Below are positions 13,079-16,999 of a stretch of DNA of 16,999 nucleotides, one piece after another; the first letter of the stretch is position 1, and the number at the start of each line of letters is the position of its first letter. The notes beneath the pieces are model-generated. The model saw only the letters and a program-made list of their open reading frames with translations, had not been told where the DNA came from and ran no database searches. The stretch is from NCBI GenBank assembly GCA_023423415.1, contig JAFAFP010000084.1:1-16999 (forward strand). The letters run 5' to 3'. The position numbers and the translations under genes are program-made. Source of the DNA: Pseudomonadota bacterium. GTDB lineage: Bacteria > Pseudomonadota > Alphaproteobacteria > Rhizobiales > Xanthobacteraceae.

Positions 13079-14029
13079 ATGAAAGCGGCCATGATGATTC
13101 TTGCGAGCCTTGTGATTGCGCTCGTTCTCGCCGCCGGCGCTTTCCTTGCGCTGACCTGGGCGCCGGAACTCAGCGTCGATGATCTGAAGGCGCGATGGGC
13201 GCCGCCACCCTCACAGTTCATCGATGTTGCCGGCATGACGATGCATGTGCGCGACGAAGGCCCGCGCGATGATGCAGTTCCCCTCGTGTTGATGCATGGC
13301 ACCGGCTCTTCATTGCATGCCTGGGACGGTTGGGTGGATGCGCTGAAAAACAAGAAGCGCATGATCCGTTTCGACCTGCCGGGTTTTGGTCTGACTGGCC
13401 CCTCTCCCGACAACACCTATTCGGTCGATAACGATGTGCGGGTGATGTTCGCATTGCTCGACAAGATAGGTGTGCAGCGCTGCATCGCCGGCGGCAATTC
13501 TCTCGGGGGCGCAGTGGCGTGGCGCGCGGCGCTCGCAGAGCCGGCACGAGTCGAGGCGCTGATCCTCGTCGATGCCGGCGGCTATCCGTTCCACTCGACC
13601 TCGGTGCCGATCGGCTTTCAGCTTCTACGCATTCCCGGCGTGAACTGGCTGTTGCAACACACGCTGCCGCGCTTCCTTGTCGAGCAAGGCGCACGCAACG
13701 TGTTCGGCGATCCGGACCGGGTGAAGCCGGAGATGATCGAGCGTTCGATCCAGCTCACACAGCGCGAGGGCAATCGCCGCGCCTTGATCGAGCGTGCCAA
13801 GCAGCGCCCGACGCAAAGCTTTGCGCATCGCATTCCCGAACTGAAACTGCCGACGCTGATCATCTGGGGCGGACGCGACCGCTTGTTGCCGCCTGACGAC
13901 GCGCATCGCTTCCACAGCGATATTGCGGGATCGACGCTCGTGATCTTCGACGATCTCGGTCACGCACCGGAAGAAGAAGATCCGGAGCGGACGGTTGTGC
14001 CGGTGAAGACATTTCTGGGGATTGAGTAG
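13079..14029 (+). CDS. Membrane-anchored alpha/beta hydrolase
   Basis: This 316-residue protein has an uncleaved N-terminal membrane helix (about residues 4-26: MMILASLVIALVLAAGAFLAL) followed by an alpha/beta hydrolase domain from about 45. The catalytic triad is visible: Ser141 in GGNSLGGA, Asp267 in WGGRDRLLP, and His295 in LGHAPEEE. The oxyanion-hole segment MHGTGSSLHAWD is at about 72-83. A cap region lies between about 170 and 250. The ATG at 13079 keeps the charged residue ahead of the helix; a GTG at 13052 and an ATG at 13091 are alternatives. The catalytic domain probably faces the periplasm. The substrate is unknown, an ester, lactone or epoxide being possible. It stands alone, divergent from lpxD, and ends before a hairpin shared with the convergent formate dehydrogenase gene. 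Confidence 0.88.
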   Translation: MKAAMMILASLVIALVLAAGAFLALTWAPELSVDDLKARWAPPPSQFIDVAGMTMHVRDEGPRDDAVPLVLMHGTGSSLHAWDGWVDALKNKKRMIRFDLPGFGLTGPSPDNTYSVDNDVRVMFALLDKIGVQRCIAGGNSLGGAVAWRAALAEPARVEALILVDAGGYPFHSTSVPIGFQLLRIPGVNWLLQHTLPRFLVEQGARNVFGDPDRVKPEMIERSIQLTQREGNRRALIERAKQRPTQSFAHRIPELKLPTLIIWGGRDRLLPPDDAHRFHSDIAGSTLVIFDDLGHAPEEEDPERTVVPVKTFLGIE

Positions 14030-14034
14030 ACGCG

Positions 14035-14061
14035 ATCCTTCCCCGCTTTGCGGGGAAGGAT
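14035..14061. repeat. Palindromic hairpin between convergent genes
   Basis: A perfect 12-bp stem (ATCCTTCCCCGC with its complement) encloses a 3-base TTT loop, 6 bp past the hydrolase stop and 8 bp past the formate dehydrogenase stop. It can fold in both transcripts and is a likely bidirectional terminator or RNA 3'-end stabiliser, although no T run follows. It shares the CCCCGC/GCGGGG core with the palindrome at 1-26, so it also looks like a member of a dispersed repeat family. Confidence 0.7.
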
Positions 14062-14068
14062 GAGGGAA

Positions 14069-16885
14069 TTATTCCGCCGCCTCTTGCATCGGAACCGCTT
14101 CAACTTTCGCCGCGCAATATTTGAATTCGGGGATTTTCCCGAACGGATCGAGCGCGGGATTGGTGAGCAGGTTCGCTGCCGCTTCCACATAGGCGAACGG
14201 AATGAACACGACGCCATCCGGCACCGCATCGTCCTGACGCGACTGCAGTTCGACACTGCCACGGCGGGTAGAAACGCGGATCATGTCACCCGGACGAATG
14301 CCGAGCTTGGCGATGGTGCCACGCGAGACCTGAGCGATCGCGGTCGGTTCGATGGCGTCGAGCACGGTGGCGCGGCGTGTCATCGAGCCGGTGTGCCAGT
14401 GTTCGAGCTGACGGCCTGTGGTCAGGACGAACGGATATTCGTGATCCGGCGTTTCGTCCGGCGGCGTCAGTTTCGCGGCGACGAGCTTGGCGAAACCGCC
14501 CGGACGCGGGAAGCCCTGATCGAACACAACATCGCGGCCTGGCTGGTCCGGCGCATCGGTCGGATAAGTCACCGCATCCTCGCGCATCAGGCGTTCCCAG
14601 GAGATGTTGTCGAGCGCCGGCATCATCGAGGCCATTTCGGTATAGACCTCGCCAACATCCTTGTAGTTCCAGTTCAGGCCCATGCGCTTGGCGATGTCCT
14701 GGATGATCCAGAGATCGTGCCGCGCTTCGCCCGGCAACGGGATCGCCTGGCGTCCCATCTGCACCTGACGGTTGGTGTTCGTGACGGTGCCATCCTTCTC
14801 GGGCCAGCCCGAGGCGGGCAGGATGACGTCGGCGTAGACCGCGGTCTCGGTCAGGAACAGATCCTGCACCACGAGATGCTCAAGATGCGCCAGCGCCTCG
14901 CGCGCGTGGTTGAGATCGGGGTCGGACATCGCCGGGTTTTCACCCTCGATATACATGCCCTTGATCTCGTCGGCATGGATCGCGTCCATGATCTCGACCA
15001 CGGTCTTGCCGCGCTTGGGGTCGAGCTTCATGCCCCAGGCTTTCTCATACTTCCCACGAATCTCCGGGTCTTCGACCGACTTGTAATCGGGGAAGAACAT
15101 CGGGATCAGGCCGGCGTCGGAGGCGCCCTGCACGTTGTTCTGTCCGCGCAACGGATGCAGTCCGGTGCCGGGACGGCCGACCTGGCCGGTGATCAAGGCG
15201 AGCGCGATCAGACAGCGCGCATTATCGGTACCATGGGTGTGCTGCGACACGCCCATGCCCCAGAAGATGATCGAGCTCTCGGCCCGGGCATAGGCGCGCG
15301 CGACATCGCGCAACGTCTCGGCCGGAATGCCACAGATCGGCTCCATCTCCTCCGGAGTGAAGTCCTTGATGTTCTCCTTCCAGGCGTCGAAACCTTCGAC
15401 ATAGGTCTGGATATATTGCTGGTCGTAGAGTTTTTCCTCGACGATCACGTTCAGCATCGCGTTGAGCATCGCAACGTCGGTGCCGTTCTTGAACTGCATC
15501 ATCTTCCAGGCATGACGCTTCAGCGCCGTGCCGCGCGGATCCATAATCACCAGCTTGGCGCCGCGCTTGGCGGCCTGCTTGAAGAAGGTGGCCGCGACCG
15601 GATGGTTCTCGACCGGGTTGGCGCCGATGACGATGATGACTTCCGAGTTCTTGCACTCGTTGAAAGTCGCGGTGACGGCGGCCGAGCCGACGCCCTCCAG
15701 CAACGCGGCAACCGACGACGCGTGACACAACCGCGTGCAGTGATCGACGTTGTTGGTGCCGAAACCGGTGCGCACCAGCTTCTGGAACAGGTAAGCCTCT
15801 TCGTTGGAGCCCTTGGCCGAGCCAAAGCCCGCCAAGGCCTTCGGCCCATCGCGATCGCGGATCGTCACAAGGCCGGCGGCGGCGCGATCCAGCGCCTCCT
15901 CCCATGTCGCCTCGCGGAAATGAGTGTATGGATTCGACGGATCGATGAATTCGTGCGCCACCTTCGGCACGCCGTCCTTGCGGATCAGCGGCTTCAGCAG
16001 ACGCTGCTTGTTGTGGACATAGTCGAAGCCGAAGCGGCCTTTCACGCAGAGACGGTTCTCGTTGGCCGGGCCATCACGGCCGGTAACGGCAACGATCTTG
16101 TCGTCCTTGATCTGATAGGTAAGCTGGCAGCCGACGCCGCAATAGGGGCACACGCTGTCAACGGAGCGATCCGGCTTGCCCATATAGACGTTGTTTTCAT
16201 CGACCATCGTCGCAGCCATCAACGCGCCGGTCGGGCACGCCTGCACGCATTCACCGCAAGCCACGCAGGTCGACTGGCCCATCGGATCGTCGAAATCGAA
16301 CACGATCTTTTCGTTATGCCCGCGGCCGGCCATGCCGATCACGTCGTTGACCTGAACTTCGCGGCAGGCGCGGACGCAGAGATTGCACTGGATGCAGGCG
16401 TCGAGATTGACCGCCATCGCCACGTGACTGCGATCCGGCTGGGGCATCTTCTCGCGCTCGGGGAAACGGCCGGTCTCGATCCCCATCTTGTCGGCCCAGG
16501 TCCAGAATTTGGAGCCGGGATCGTGTGAAGTCTCGCGAGCCGGCTGATCCGATACCAACAGATCGAACACCATCTTCCGCGCCGTTTCGGCGCGATGATT
16601 GGAGACGTTGACCTTCATGCCCTCGGTCGGCTTGCGGATGCAGCTCGCGGCCAGCACGCGCTCGCCTTCGATTTCGACCATGCAGGCACGGCAATTGCCA
16701 TCGGCACGATAACCGGGCTCGGGCGAATAGCAGAGATGCGGAATCTCGGTGCCTTCGCGCTTGGCGACCTGCCAGATCGTCTCGCCCTCATGCGCGTGGA
16801 CTTCACGACCATCCAGGGTGAAGGTGACGCATTTCTCACCGTGGATATGCTTTTTCATTTCCGTCATCGTCTTCGCTCTCTCCAT
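14069..16885 (-). CDS. fdhF: Formate dehydrogenase alpha subunit, FdsA-like, with N-terminal iron-sulfur domains
   Basis: This 938-residue molybdopterin enzyme oxidises formate to CO2 and passes the electrons along iron-sulfur clusters to a partner subunit. In order: a plant-type [2Fe-2S] domain (Cys52, Cys65, Cys68, Cys82), a two-cluster ferredoxin domain (Cys164-167-170-174 and Cys207-210-213-217), a [4Fe-4S] site at the head of the catalytic part (Cys246, Cys249, Cys253, Cys280), and the bis-MGD domain. The metal ligand is Cys387 followed by His388 (RLCHASS), as in cytoplasmic NAD-linked enzymes; an arginine in HPLRGQNNVQG completes the active site. No cysteine occurs between 82 and 164, so no His/Cys cluster lies there. 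The ATG at 16885 follows AGGAGG at five bases; ATGs at 16867 and 16858 are alternatives. There is no Tat signal, so it is cytoplasmic. Partner genes are not visible and could lie to the right. Confidence 0.93.
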   Translation of the reverse strand: MERAKTMTEMKKHIHGEKCVTFTLDGREVHAHEGETIWQVAKREGTEIPHLCYSPEPGYRADGNCRACMVEIEGERVLAASCIRKPTEGMKVNVSNHRAETARKMVFDLLVSDQPARETSHDPGSKFWTWADKMGIETGRFPEREKMPQPDRSHVAMAVNLDACIQCNLCVRACREVQVNDVIGMAGRGHNEKIVFDFDDPMGQSTCVACGECVQACPTGALMAATMVDENNVYMGKPDRSVDSVCPYCGVGCQLTYQIKDDKIVAVTGRDGPANENRLCVKGRFGFDYVHNKQRLLKPLIRKDGVPKVAHEFIDPSNPYTHFREATWEEALDRAAAGLVTIRDRDGPKALAGFGSAKGSNEEAYLFQKLVRTGFGTNNVDHCTRLCHASSVAALLEGVGSAAVTATFNECKNSEVIIVIGANPVENHPVAATFFKQAAKRGAKLVIMDPRGTALKRHAWKMMQFKNGTDVAMLNAMLNVIVEEKLYDQQYIQTYVEGFDAWKENIKDFTPEEMEPICGIPAETLRDVARAYARAESSIIFWGMGVSQHTHGTDNARCLIALALITGQVGRPGTGLHPLRGQNNVQGASDAGLIPMFFPDYKSVEDPEIRGKYEKAWGMKLDPKRGKTVVEIMDAIHADEIKGMYIEGENPAMSDPDLNHAREALAHLEHLVVQDLFLTETAVYADVILPASGWPEKDGTVTNTNRQVQMGRQAIPLPGEARHDLWIIQDIAKRMGLNWNYKDVGEVYTEMASMMPALDNISWERLMREDAVTYPTDAPDQPGRDVVFDQGFPRPGGFAKLVAAKLTPPDETPDHEYPFVLTTGRQLEHWHTGSMTRRATVLDAIEPTAIAQVSRGTIAKLGIRPGDMIRVSTRRGSVELQSRQDDAVPDGVVFIPFAYVEAAANLLTNPALDPFGKIPEFKYCAAKVEAVPMQEAAE

Positions 16886-16886
16886 T

Positions 16887-16989
16887 CCCTCCTCCTGCAA
16901 GGGGAGGGTCAGGGAGGGGGGCACTTCGTCATCGATATGACCCCCACCCGCCCGCCGCGCGGTAGACGCCCCCCCCGCCCGGGGGGGGG
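16887..16989. repeat. GC-rich inverted-repeat cluster upstream of fdhF
   Basis: This region holds a near-palindrome at 16887-16908 (CCCTCCTCCT, GCA, then AGGGGAGGG). After it come GGGAGGGGGG, CCCCCACCCGCCCG, and a hairpin of eight C (16969-16976), GCCC and nine G (16981-16989). It resembles the mosaic intergenic repeats common in Bradyrhizobium-like genomes. On the minus strand the inner arm supplies the AGGAGG ahead of the fdhF start at 16885. The long C and G runs are prone to sequencing and replication slippage. The block continues to the window edge. Confidence 0.6.
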
Positions 16990-16999
16990 AGGAAAACAA

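Noticed and set aside
13079..14029. The alpha/beta hydrolase as BioH, completing the biotin pathway
   Set aside because: It has an N-terminal membrane anchor and lies 4.6 kb from the biotin genes in a separate unit; BioH is soluble and cytoplasmic.
14048..16528. An 826-codon open frame on the plus strand opposite the formate dehydrogenase gene
   Set aside because: It is the reverse shadow of a well-supported gene in GC-rich DNA; the translation is rich in Arg, His and Asp with no recognisable domain, and there is no ribosome binding site.

Overview
The window looks like chromosomal DNA of a GC-rich alphaproteobacterium of the order Hyphomicrobiales, most like the Bradyrhizobium/Rhodopseudomonas/Afipia group. 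This rests on the style of the proteins (an 82-residue DUF3297 protein, an AztA-type zinc ATPase, an FdsA-like formate dehydrogenase) and on the CCCCGC/GCGGGG intergenic palindromes. The exact genus is inferred. There are no tRNA, rRNA, insertion sequences, CRISPR arrays or phage genes. Fifteen protein genes are well supported, and a sixteenth, very small one (53 residues, seven consecutive histidines) is read here from the sequence.

Left part (1-4232). A zinc-uptake unit on the minus strand consists of the His-rich micropeptide followed by an AztA/ZnuC-type ATPase, behind a sigma70-like promoter that carries a perfect Zur-type palindrome. Divergent from it is 2-keto-3-deoxygluconate kinase (kdgK). 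kdgK runs head-on into a tightly overlapping minus-strand operon: KDPG aldolase (eda) and two small paralogous membrane proteins that resemble the two halves of a UPF0718/ArsP-like permease. KdgK and Eda are consecutive steps of the lower Entner-Doudoroff route (KDG to KDPG to pyruvate plus glyceraldehyde-3-phosphate). A CrcB/Fluc fluoride channel gene lies upstream of eda.

Middle part (4348-9983). Four biotin genes form two convergent pairs: bioF-bioD on plus and bioB-bioA on minus. The stop codons of bioD and bioA are interlocked in one CTAG. Together they convert pimeloyl thioester plus alanine to biotin (KAPA, DAPA, dethiobiotin, biotin). The pimelate-forming genes are not here. Divergent from bioB is a Tat-exported kelch beta-propeller protein, followed by a DUF3297 gene.

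Right part (10009-16999). A LysR regulator is divergent from an FMN-binding split-barrel (pyridoxamine-phosphate-oxidase-like) protein, with a perfect T-N11-A palindrome between them. A 43-bp relic of a DUF3297 gene sits just behind the flavoprotein gene. Then come an lpxD outside the usual lipid A cluster, a 325-bp stretch without a convincing gene, a membrane-anchored alpha/beta hydrolase, a hairpin repeat, and a large iron-sulfur/molybdopterin formate dehydrogenase alpha subunit whose partner subunits would lie beyond the right edge. GC-rich palindromic repeats mark both ends of the window.

The most interesting points are the Zur-controlled oligohistidine micropeptide, the split permease coupled to eda, the two interlocked convergent stop codons (TTAA and CTAG), and the DUF3297 relic with mostly silent changes.
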